This document shows positions 1-12,400 of a stretch of DNA of 64,000 nucleotides, piece after piece. The notes under the pieces were generated by a model. The model had not been told where the DNA came from, did no database searches, and worked only from the letters and a program-made list of their open reading frames with translations. The position numbers and the translations under genes were made by a program. How positions within the stretch are numbered: position 1 is the first letter of the stretch; the number at the start of each line of letters is the position of its first letter. The stretch is from Liolophura sinensis (Eukaryota; Mollusca; Polyplacophora; Chitonida; Chitonidae), in NCBI RefSeq assembly GCF_032854445.1, contig NC_088297.1, positions 13,443,335-13,507,334 on the forward strand, read 5' to 3'.

Positions 1-380
1 TGCTGAGTATGGTGTAACATGGATGTAGTTCTCAAACTTACTTGGCTGAGTATGGTGTAACATGGATGTAGTTCTCAATGTTACCTGGCTAAGTATGGTG
101 TAACATGGATGTAGTTCTCAATCTTACCTTGCTGAGTATGATGTAACATGGATGTAGTTCTCAAACTTACTTGGCTGAGTATGGTGTAACATGGATGTAG
201 TTCTCAATCTTACCTTGCTGAGTATGGTGTAACATGGATGTAGTTCTCAATGTTACCTGGCTGAGTATGGTGTAACATGGATGTAGTTCTCAATGTTACC
301 TGGCTGAGTATGGTGTAACATGGATGTAGTTCTCAAACTTACCTGGCTGAGTATGGTGTAACATGGATGTAGTTCTCATG
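1..380 (-). repeat. 43 bp tandem array made from the RFC1 exon 20 end and donor
   Basis: About nine head-to-tail copies reaching the left edge. On the minus strand each unit holds the exon end (ACATCCATGTTACACCATAC) and a donor-like CCAG|GTAAGT, CAAG|GTAAGA or CCAG|GTAACA. The copy at 341-380 is the real exon end. Confidence 0.93.
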
Positions 381-497
381 AACAAACAATGGTGCGATGC
401 TGTAATCGTTGAAGAAAAGATCTGACTTGTCTATTAGGGTCATCTTTGACGTCTCCTCTCCGCCCACAAACACCTTCCGACAAACATCAAATGGTCC
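343..497 (-). CDS. RFC1: RFC1 exon 20: start of the C-terminal domain, donor copied into an array
   Basis: Acceptor TTCCCTCCAG, donor CCAG|GTAAGT. Contains GPFDVCRKVFVGGEETSKMT and DLFFNDYSIAPLFVHENYIH, near-identical to vertebrate RFC1. The last 30 or so bases and the donor form the unit of a 43 bp tandem array filling 1-380. Reading past this donor gives a stop at once (AGG TAA), so this is the productive site. Later exons are outside the window. Confidence 0.93.
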
Positions 498-3400
498 CTG
501 GAGGGAAAACAAACCAGCAAGGAGATTCTGAGGTAACATGCAAACAGCACCTCAATCCTGTCTCCATCGCTAATTTTTTGAAAAGATGTAAAATTTCTAA
601 TAGGTGCAATGTTTCCCACACACCTCTGAAGCCCAGTTTTTGGGGGTGAATAAAACCACCACTCTTTGATAGATTCTGATGAACATCTGGAATTAAAGCA
701 GCAACCAATCTCGCCAGGACTGGATTGTAGCTTGCCTCCTTATTGATCAATACACTGCGTCAATAAGCTGAGTTCTGCAAGTTCATGTGGATATGGGTGA
801 AACAGAATGGAGGTTCTCGCAAACTAACGCAGCTAAAACGCGAAATTTTACCGTGCTTGTTAGAATGAATATACATCTCGTATAGCCCAGTATGTCTGCT
901 GTAAAATCAGGTCTTTTAGCTGCGTAAGTTCGCTAGAGCCCCCACCCTGTCTCGTTTCAATCTGCGTAAACTTCGGAAATTCCTGAAGTGCAGACTCGGC
1001 TTATAACAGCACTTCAGCCAGCTAGGGCACTATAAAACGGATGAAGAGTTTATGTCTCTGCTAATAACTGAAGACCCAAAAGGGCAAAGAGTTCATGCAC
1101 TTGTTTCTTGACCAAAGCACCCACCATTTTTAGATCCTTCTTGGCACGCGTGGAGTCTTCCTTCGCCTGCTCATAGGTCAGAGATTTACTGGTGGCACAC
1201 CACATAGACAGGTTGTGGATAACCTGTGAGACAAATCCAGCAAACAAATGAACTTAATTAAACCACACTGATTCAGGACATTCCTGTTCAAAAAATGATA
1301 CTGTGTCAGTTAAACTATCATATTGCAACTACATGACATGACTGATTAACTGATTGATTGATTGATTGGTGTTAAGCAGCACACTCAAGACTTGTTCACT
1401 TAAGATCAGCATCCTAATTCCTCAGCCTTTTCGCATTTAAAAGAGCAACATTTAGCGCATTTTACACACATTTTCAATTTGAGTTTGGAGACAAAGCTCC
1501 ATTGAATGGATTGGCCAACTTAAGGGTTTGAAACAAAGTATAAAACTATCAGGCTATATACAATGATGCCTTCAGAATATGCTTGAATAAACACCTTGCA
1601 AATATGTGAAAAGGTTGAAGAATTACAGTACTCGAACATGCGACCTGATTCGTCACGGATCTGACAGTCATCGCACTTTAGACATCAGAGCTTGCGAGGC
1701 CACCATGATATATCACATGATATGTCACATGATATTTCTGTTATTTCAGATCAAAACATTATAAACCATCTCATGTTTACAAATGTATTTATTTATTTAT
1801 TTGATTGGCACCATACTCAAGAATATTTCACTTATACAACGGTGGCCAGCATTATGATGGGAGGAAACCGGGCAGAGCACGGGAGAAACCCACGACCATC
1901 CGCAGGTTGCTAGGAGACCTTCTCACGTACGGCCGGAGAGAACGCCAGCATGAGCTGGACTTGAACTCACAGCGACCGCATTGGTGAGAGGCTCCTGGGT
2001 CATTACGTTGCGCTAGCGCGCTAACCAACTGAGCCATGGAGACCTCTGTTTGCAAATGTAGTTTGGGTGACTGTTATTATGTAAATGTATCAGATAGTTG
2101 TTCCTTTTTGAGCTGAGCACTCAGAGGCGACCACTAAATTGTGCAAAGGTACCTACTAAGACAAAAGCCATAGCCAGAGGTGGTCTCAGATGGTAGTTCA
2201 GATATTTATTTTTGAACCAGGACACAGAGCAAGCCACTTAATCGATCAAGGTACATGACAGTCCTACTGAGACAAACGCCAGAGCCAGAGCTGGATTTGA
2301 ACATGCAACCTCCTTGGTGCTCCAGCTCTGCCGCAAATCCATCCTTCCTTTGTAGACACATTTTTTTCATCATGGTGCGAACTGTCTAGGATAAAATGGT
2401 TCAAGGATTTTTGTGATGGGAGACTCACAAACCAACTCTCTTCCCTCAGGAGTGGTTATGAGAGTTACCTGTCTAACATCTTGATTAGCCCCAAGGATGA
2501 TCTCATTCAATGCTGGAGGGGGGATATTCAAGCCTTCCTTGAATACAATGGACATCATGGCACCCTGAAATGGGGAAGGAGTTCATAGCTTACAACAATG
2601 AAATCAAGTTCGGCAAGAAAATTTGAACAGAATTTAAATCCCTTGCTAAATATGCAAATTTTATACGTGGAGCACTCTTTGTTTCCAAGCTCGATCTGAG
2701 GGGGTCAAAAAATGAACCCACCCTATTTCTTCTAATTATTGGGACACCTGGTCAGATCTTTTTAGCCAGTATACAGGTAACTGTAGCAGGAGTATTTAGT
2801 TTCTTTTTTCTCACATGGTTAGACCATCTAATGAACAACATACTTAAATCTTTACTTTTCCAAAAGCAGGGGAAGAATGCAATATTCTGCTTTCAGCACT
2901 ACTAACTACATGTTGTGACCATTAAGAATCACAGATTTTCATACTATATCCCAAATTTAGGTACAAGATTGGTCCGAAGCCAAAGCAGCGAGCACTGGAT
3001 TTGAACACACAACCTAATTAATCACAAGCCTGATAATAGCAGTGATCCAGTGCATTAACAACCAGTACCAGTCTCACTCCTCCAGAGCCATATCTAGAAA
3101 AATATTAAAGGTTCACTTTCGTAGTAACATTGTGACATTACTTAAAATTTTTTTTGAAATGCAACGCATGCTTTCTATGAGCTTTTAAGGCTGTGCTAAA
3201 TTTAAGTTGTAATAGAGTTCTGATACTTTAACACAAAGTGAGAAAAGATTTCTTTTGTAAAGTTTGATTAATTTTTTAAAAGAACTACTTAAGTGTTCCA
3301 TTAGAAGTATCATTTCAAGGCCATTTTTTCATTTCGTATGTGTCTGAAAGTACATTTTTACACACACTAAACTTCAGGTGAAACACAGAAAGTTTGCAAA

Positions 3401-6400
3401 GAAAACCATAGGTAAGACAAAGGGAGATAACTGCAGTAAAATAAATGCACAAGACTGTTGGCTGCTGGCGAGAGATGAACATTACCTACATGTACATGCA
3501 CTAGTGCAAGGTCGTTTACCGTGCGAAAGAAGCAAATATCAGGTGAGAATGTAACCTTTGTAAATAGTGACTGACCCCTGAAATCACTGTACTGCAAGCC
3601 TACAAGCAAGCAGCCTGACAGGGACAGTGTCAGGCCTCAAAACCCATTTTTGTCAGGTACAAACTCAATGGTGCCTGACAAACTCTATATGTAAATGACG
3701 TAGGGTATCTTCAAAACACTACTTGGATTGACTGGGTTTTGAAACTTGTCAACCATGCATGAAGAGTCAGTGAGTGAGCGCTTGGGGTTTAACGTCGTGC
3801 TCAACAATTTTTCTGTCATATAAAGACGTAGGAATGCTTAGAGTGCATGTAATGTGCCTCCTTGTTGCAGGACGGACTTCCACCGCTCTTTTATCTAGTG
3901 CTGCTTCACTGAGACGACTTACCGAAGGCAAATAAGCTGCCCCGCCCGAGCCATTATACTGATGCGGGTTAACCAGTTGTTGCACTATCCCCTTCATGCT
4001 GAATGCCATTCGAGGAAGTTACAACTTCCTCTTTTAATGTCTTAGGTGTGACTCGACCAAGGACTGATCCTGGATCTACCATTCCCGACCATGCCTGAAG
4101 AAGTTATTTCCAGACCTGATACTCTACCTTTATTTGTTCCAGTCTTGGTTTGTAGAAGCGCAGGTCAAAACAGTAGTTGACAAGGGATCTCATTTTCTGA
4201 TGGTTACGATCATTACAGATGCATATGATAGGAATCTTTGTTTGCTTGATCAACTGAATCAACTCCTGAACAAAGAGAGACAAGATAAGTTGGTATCAGA
4301 TCACCACGTTGAATATATGAACAGTAGCAATCAAGGCGCGCCTGAGACACACATTTTGTCATCAACAACTTAAATTCTAGCATGGTACACGACTTGAAAA
4401 TTGATTTCACACAGTCGCCTAGAACATGCCCTGCGTCTTTTCAACATCACTGAAAACTGTTGACTGCTTCTCTTTGCATAATTCCGTCATATTTTCATAT
4501 TTCATATACTTTCTTAGTTCTTTGATGTTTGTGTGGGAATTCGCATTGCAATTATTGACCTGGAACATCCTTATTGGTTGCCACCTGGTATATAAATGAC
4601 AGTTTCGATGCAGTGATTTAATGCAGTACTCAAAAATATTTTAAAAATATGAACTTGTTGGGTTGAAAACTTTTAAAGATTATCTTGTTCACAAAATCAG
4701 ACGAACAGAAACACCGAGAGCATGTATGTGTGTAAGTATCCTCGGTTGACATCATACTTTCTGCCATATGAAGGCGAGTCATTCAGAAAGTGCTTATATA
4801 CTTTCTTCTTATGCCAGGGTGAGTCTATATCGTCGAAGTGCTGCCACCACTGAAGTACCATGCTGAAGACACAATACATGACGCCAAATCCAGTCACATT
4901 TCACTGACACCAGGCCAACCAGCCCTGCCTGCCTGCTCTAACCTTCCAATGCTTAGCACCAAGTGAGCCAAACACAAGTTACCATTTTTAAAATTTTTGG
5001 TATGACCTGGCACGGCTTTGATCCCAAGTCTCCGGACTTCGAGGTGGGCGCTCTAGCCATTACGCCACCAAAGTGGTCCACTACGAGCAATTTTCATGGC
5101 GACCGATAGTAAGAATGAATACCTGTGTCACACACCAATGACCTATTCTCACCTGAATTCCACCTCTGTCCTCGTTGCCAGCCACTCCGTCCACTTCATC
5201 CATAATAATACAGTGATTCTGTCCTGATGGACCTTTGGTGGTCTTCTTCTGATCACCTGGAGGGAAGGAGAAAAACACAGTAGTTATTATTAAGTTTGAA
5301 GCACTATAAAATGTTAAAATATCAAACTTTCCATTTCACGCGTAAGTGTATATACAGCAGCACATTGAGCAATTTCAGAGATGTTCGAAAACAAACTTCC
5401 CCCTCACAGTGTGATAATACTACTAACACTAGCCCTTGCTGATTTTGTAATCTCAATACCAAAGATTTTCCTGGGGCCGGTTTCATGAAGTGTACTGAGT
5501 GTTAAGTTGCCTTTAGCCAAGTGCATTTTATATCAGCCAAGTGCATTTTATTAAAGGTTTACTTAATAAAGTTCAAGGTTTTCAAGGCCCTGTGCAAACC
5601 CAAGTGCTATCGAAGTGGGGGTAGGTCTATCATGCCAGGTCTTACCCAGGAAGTCCACGAGTGTCTGGTTGTTAAGAGATTCAGACACCACATTCTCCAG
5701 CGTTTTCTTTGAGCGTGTATCTGATGCATTCAGCTCCACATAGGAAAACCCTGCCTCCTGTAAATACAAAATGGCACATACAATCAACTACTGCAAGTTC
5801 GAGCATGTCTTGTTTTCCCCATAAGGCCAGGCAAAGTGAAATTCTTGTTTTATGGGTAGAATGAATCTTTTTCCAAAATCATTCATTAAAAATAAAATTT
5901 AAAAAGTTGTCTAATTTGTGGGAAATATGGACTGTCCCACCATATTTATATGATTGGAAAGCCTTTAAAAAAAAAAACAGGAAAATAATGAATAATATCC
6001 ACATTTGAGAAAAAAAAAATTTTCAGTTTTACCTTTTTATACCACAGTTGTCAAAATATGGTAAATGACCTAAAGTTTTGCCCTAGGACTCCTGAAGTGT
6101 ATCCCAGGATTCATTGCGTTCGCTGTGGTTGTAACTGAATGAGTGCGAGGTGGTCAGGGGACTATACTGACCATTCAAAAATGTAATAAAGAAGTTCACG
6201 CTTCACTGAGCAGCAGCCTGTGCTACTACCAACAACAGTTCATGCTTGCCTCAGTTTTAATCATAATAATTTTAGTATATGCATTTCACGACAGGTTGAT
6301 TGTTTTATTATCACTATCTTGTGATAAATGGGAATTTGGGAGAAAACTGTGTGGAGATTCAGCGTGACTACCCTTTATGCATGTGGAGTGTCACGTCGAC

Positions 6401-9400
6401 TGTCCATTTTAAACTACTGGGCTCTCCGTACACAAAGCTATAGCAGAATTTAGCATACTGAGAATGCAAACTTGCAAACTAGGCCTACCAGCAGATGAGA
6501 TGAAGGTGTCAAATTGCGATGAAAACAACACCTACACATGTGTGTTTTCACCACAGCAGCTAAACAGTTCTTGTTCATTCTGGTGTGATTTGAAAGACTG
6601 TCAACTTTTGCCCATATTTTGTAAACATGAATGCTTAATTTACTTAATCAAGTCACCTGCGGATGAAATTTTAGACATACAGATTGGTTTTATCTACATG
6701 TAGAAAGTAGCCGCTTACAATCACTGGACTCGAAATTTCCATGTGTCTACCCATCCAGCACATGCTGGCAAAAAGGCAAAACAATAATCTTATCTGTCGT
6801 TGGGGACATGTAAATCATGCCTGGGCAAAACTGTATACAAAAAATCACAAATCATTTTGTTTATTACACCAGTGACGGTGTTGTGCGAACTCCTAATGTG
6901 ACCGAAGCTCAAACAAATTCTGTCTCCTGATATGCCAAGCTCACACGCAGTGCTACCAAAAGGGGTAAAAACAAAACATGGTAGTTTTTGGAAAGCTCGC
7001 GTGGAGTATGTTTTCTGTGTGTAATGGAGGTTCCCCAACATAAAAACGCGGGAAAAGGAACTCTTCTGCAATAGGTCAACAGTTCCAACTGTAAAGAAAC
7101 AAATGTGCATGAAAACTGACATATTAAATTGGAATTACATGGACACGTGAAGCTGAAGACAATTCATCTTTGAAATTCATTTTTAGCTGAAATACATTTG
7201 TGCACACATTCAATGCACAACGAGGGCTGTCAGCTGACAACCGTTTGCCAGATAACGGTGTGAGGCGACTTTCTACATTGGCCTAGCATGAATAGTCGGC
7301 AGACTAGGCCTACCAGCATGTACATTCCTTGTTTGGTGTGGTCATGCTTTCAGTGTTTGGAATTTGAAGGTTTGTACAATAAATTGCCTCCTTAACACTA
7401 CTTCATTCATAGGTATATTTAGGGATGTACAAGTAGGCTTACTAGTTGGGAGACTGCACACCTCACTGTCAGTGACTTAATATCATGTGGCGAGGATTAG
7501 CAACCAAAGCTGCTAAGTGCCATGCATGGTAATGATACGAGAGGAGGACTAATCACTCTTTTCTGTCATCTTGCCGTCAACCCAGATCGTGCGAAAGTGA
7601 ATGACAGTAACTCACAGATGAAACTTCAGGTCACTTACCGTACGCAGAATAAAGCTGGTGTCACCTAACTGTGATGAAATATTATTGAATATCATGCCCA
7701 AAATCTCCAAAAACACAAACTTATTGGACTGGCATATCAAGAATATTTCAATCAAACAAATAAATCTGTGAGAACATGCTGACAGCATCACATGACACCT
7801 CATCCAGACATCAACTTATCCAGACCAAATGTTTCCACAAAATTAATTTCATCGACATATTTCGTAACCTGCAGAGATTTCAAGTCCCCTGTATGAACCC
7901 TGATTTACTGTTATTACTCACCTGACATACAAGTGTGGCTGTGGTGGTTTTCCCCACCCCAGGAGGTCCTGACAACAGCGCTGCTCGGAACCCTGAGCCA
8001 TCATCCTTCCCAAAAAATCCTCCTACACAAAACAACGCTTTGAATAACTGATTGATAGATACACAGACTGGCTGATGTTAAACACCATGTTCTGTGGAGT
8101 GAATTGATAGATACACAGACTGACTGATGTCAAACACCTTGTTCTGTGGAGTGGAAGTTTACAGGCTGGACGGGTTTCACTCCAGGCCATCCTTAAAAAA
8201 TTCTTCACTGGATTAACCCAACCCTATTAGAAAATATACAGTAGATTGGTTGGTACAATTGTTTCTTTATTTAGGCTAGTGAAAAAGATATGGATTTAAA
8301 AACATAAACTGAGAGAAAAATCAAAACAATAAAACCCCATCAACCCCCATTTTTTTTTTTTTTCTTTTTTTTTGATTGGTGTTTTACGCCGTACTCAAGA
8401 ATATTTCACTTATACGACGGCGGCCAGCATTATGGTGGGTGGAAACCGGGCAGAGCCCGGCGGAAACCCACTACCATCCGCAGGTTGCTAACAGACCTTC
8501 CCACGTAAGGCCGGAGAGGAAGCCAGCATGAGCTGGTCTTGAACTCACAGCGACCGCATTGGTGAGAGGCTCCTGGGTCACTACGCTGCGCTAGCGCGCT
8601 AACCAACTGAGCCACGGAGGCCCCTTGGAAGGTCAGTGAGCTCACGCCTAATAAACGTAGTTTTAATTATGGCCTGTCTGCCAGCAACCTGCAGATGGTT
8701 GTGGGTTTCCCCCGGGCTCTGCCCGGTTTCCACCCACCATAATGCTGGCCGCCGTCGTATAAGTGAAATATTCTTGAGTACGGCGTAAAACACCAATCAA
8801 ATAAATAAATAAATAATTATGGCCTCATGTCTTATATTATCAGACGCAATTTTGCATGTGGTCTCAGCATGAAATGAATGAATTCTGATGACATTTATTC
8901 CATATACCTGCATGCTCAATGATGTCTGTCTGTCTGTCAGTTTGTCTGTTGACAACTTTATGGAAAATATGCAGGGATCTGGAGGACATTTTGTGCACAG
9001 ATTGGGCGTGGACTAAAGACCAATTCATTACTCCATCTGGGCCGGCATCAGGGTGTAGATCAAGAGATTTTTTTTAAAAGAATTCTTCATCCCTGACACA
9101 CTTTGTACATTTAACTGTGGTCTTCCATTCTTTAAATTTATTCATTTGTTTTTTGTTAAATGTCAAACTCCAGAACTTGACACACACTCTACATACATGA
9201 CAGCTGTATTTATTTACTTATTTATTTGATTTGTGTTTTAAGCCGACAGCTGTATGTAATGCAGTGAAAGAAACTTATTTTTTATCTATTGTCTTTAAAG
9301 TACTACTTTTTTTCTCCAAAAATCTGAATACAGGCCTATGGGTATAGCAATCTTCTGATGATTTCTAGTTTTAAAACTTCTTGAAGGTTAGCATATTCTC

Positions 9401-12400
9401 TTAACGTATGTCTGTCTGGGGTTTTATGTCATTCTAATCAAGTTTTCAGTCATATGACAACGAGGAGTCATTAGGTGTGTGCCATTAAGTTCTGCCGCCA
9501 CTGAAGTATAATGCCAAAGACACCAGACATGACACCCCACCCAGTCACATTATACAAGTAAGGCAGGAAAGAGAACATTTTTTAATGTCTTCAGTATGAT
9601 GACCAGGGTTGATCCCAGGTCTCCCGACGGTCTAACCATTGGGTCACAAAAGTGGTTCTTTCCGACAATGGTTCCTATGCAAACTGAAAATTCAGAGTTA
9701 CAACAGCTCCAGTGGCATGAGCTTCACTGCACCTTTACACACTAACCTGAAGGTTTCTTGCCGAGGGCCCTGTTCTTGTGCCAGTTCCTTATCCAATGAA
9801 TGAGCTTGACAGCATTGCTTTTGTCACCGGTTTGACCAATGATTTTCTTCAAAGAGGTCGGCTTGTACTTGTCTACCCAAAGTAAAGAGGGTTCTGATTG
9901 GTCAGATGACACTGACTTCTCTTCTTTCACTGATGCTGATTTGCTAGGTGTTTCAATTTTCTGCAAATTCTTTGAAGATGAGGACTTGAATGCCTGCAGT
10001 TTTTCTTCTACTTTAGGCGTGGATGGAGCTGGAGTTTTGGATTTCTCCTGGAAACAAAACACCTTGCTATGAGACTTGAATAATTTTCCTGTGTATCAAT
10101 CCGGTTTCGCGCAAAAATTTTTTAACAACTGAAGAAAATGTGTGCTGTAGAAAATTGTAAGTTTCAGCACCAAAAAGTAATATTATGTGACATTTATTTG
10201 CCCCTACTGGGCAAAATTTTATGTCATTTATGGGTGACAATGCTTCAAGGCCAGCAATCTATTGTGAGCTTTAAGTATGAGTACACAAAAGATCACCATC
10301 GCTTGCTCATTGCAACCAATGCACTGAGAACACTGCAAGTTGGGGAATCTTGAACATCCCTGTCCAAGAATGTGACTGAGCACATAAACACGGGTGACCT
10401 AGGCATTGATTTATTTATATATTTTTATTGTCGTTTTACGCTGTACTCAAAAATATTTCATTTATACAACGGCCGCCAGCATTATGATAGGAGGAAACCA
10501 AGCAGAGCCAGGGGGAAACCCATGACCATCCGAAGGTTGCTGATAGACCCCTAGGCATTGAAAGGTAACTGCCTCAACACCCAGCCGTAACCTCTTCCCT
10601 ATATGTCCATTTTATACTTCAGTAACTTTATACCATCCACAAAGCATACACAGTGACCAAGGAGCCTATCAGTATCACCAATCACCAGTATCACTGCTCT
10701 GAATTCTAAGTCCAGCACAAGCTGGTTTCTTCTCCTGTCATACATAGGGAGGTCTCCTAACAGCCTACAAACGGTACTGGGTTTTCCCTGGGTTCTGCTC
10801 GGTTTCCTCCCACTATAACACTGGCCGCCATGCTACAAGTGAAATATTCTTGAGTATAGGCTAAAACTCTAATCAAATAAATAAATAAATAAATTACTCC
10901 CCACACATTTATTTCAATTGGAATACCTGGCTACTTAATAAAAATACACATACCTTTTTCAGTTCAGCTTCAGCTTGAATTTCATACTTTGATTTCTTGC
11001 CAGGTAAAGTTCTGATGAGTTCTAACATAGAATCTTCATCCAGCTGTTTTGTCTTGAACTGTTCAGCCTGAAAATGATTGTAAGTATTTTGAATGACAGA
11101 TTGATGGATTTATGCCATGCCCAAGAATTCTTTATGGTGGTGAGGATTATGGGTGGGGGAATAAACTGTCAGCCTTAAGCCTGCGGACTGAGAACCACAG
11201 CCAAAACAGAGAGAGCGAGGTTCGAACATGCAACCTAATTTCAAAGAGCCTGATAGTAGCAGTACACCAGTTATTTCAAAGTGCAGAAATAGTCAAATCC
11301 ATTTACCTTGGTTTTTATACTTTTAATGATTGTCAACCCAAACCCTTTTATGACAAATTTGAGACAGACAAACAGACGCACAGATGGACAGGGCGATGAC
11401 AAAAACAAAAAACAAAAAAAAATCAGGGATCAGAAGCAAATGCCATACAGTTAGGCATAACTTGACAATGATCTATAATAAAACAGGATGCAAAATTACA
11501 GCTGCCCGATTGCCCGGGGCAACCGAAATAAGTAAATAAATAAATCCCTGACTTTCTCCATACCTTACTAAGTTTGGATGCACCTGCGTCTCTTCCCACC
11601 ACAACATAACTTGTCTTTTTGCTGAGAGATTGCGTGACTTTTGCTCCATATTTCTCTAACAAACTCTTCGTTCGTCTCTCTCAAACGATTCCAGAACACC
11701 AGTTATAACAAAAGTCAGTCCTTCTAAACAATTTGGCTCACCCTGAAAAAAAAGACCAAATAAAGCATTAATATTTATTTAATTGATTGGTGTTTTAAGC
11801 CGTACTCAAGAATATTTCACTTATAGGACGGTGGCCAGCATTATGGTAGGAGGAAACCGAGCAGAGCCAGGGGGAAACCCACGACCATCCTGAGATTGCT
11901 GGCAGACTAAAACATTAATACAAGATACTTTAGCTTGTCACAAAATGTGGTGACTGTGTGGTGTGACTTTCTGTGTTGGCAGACATTCAAAAGTTGAAGA
12001 GGGTAATATTAATGATCAAAACCACAGGGTCATATTTCAAATTCTTGACAGAAGCAATACCTCAAATACAACTGATAGGTTAATTGATGTGAAAAAGCGA
12101 AATAAATTATAAAAAAGGGGGAAAACATTTTAAACTTTGTCACTGGTTTTCAAAGAGCTTTCCATCTAGAGGTATATATGGTAAAGAGAACAAATTTGAC
12201 AACACTCAGGTGAAACATTTCTATAAATATAGTGGAAGCACCAGACATTTTATGGAATGCTGCTTGGAACAGATGAAAGCCTTACAATAATACCACTTGC
12301 AAAAATGACAAGCAATAAACAAAATGCCATTTTTTAGGATCACTGATCTTTTAAGTTTCCTTTGAATCTGAGAAAACTGAAGAAAAGATCGCTCAAGAAT

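Noticed and set aside
1..380. Regular repeat array considered as a CRISPR
   Set aside because: Units are directly contiguous without spacers, the DNA is eukaryotic, and the unit is an exon end plus a donor.
4134..4373. Plus-strand open frame opposite RFC1 exon 17
   Set aside because: It is the antisense shadow of a strongly conserved RFC1 exon.
8430..8645. Open frame with a Val-Ala-Gln-Leu-Val-Ser type protein, also seen at 1852-2055, 19188-19412, 24206-24514 and 57468-57815
   Set aside because: All are translations of the SINE A head and body; recurrence follows the repeat, not a gene family.
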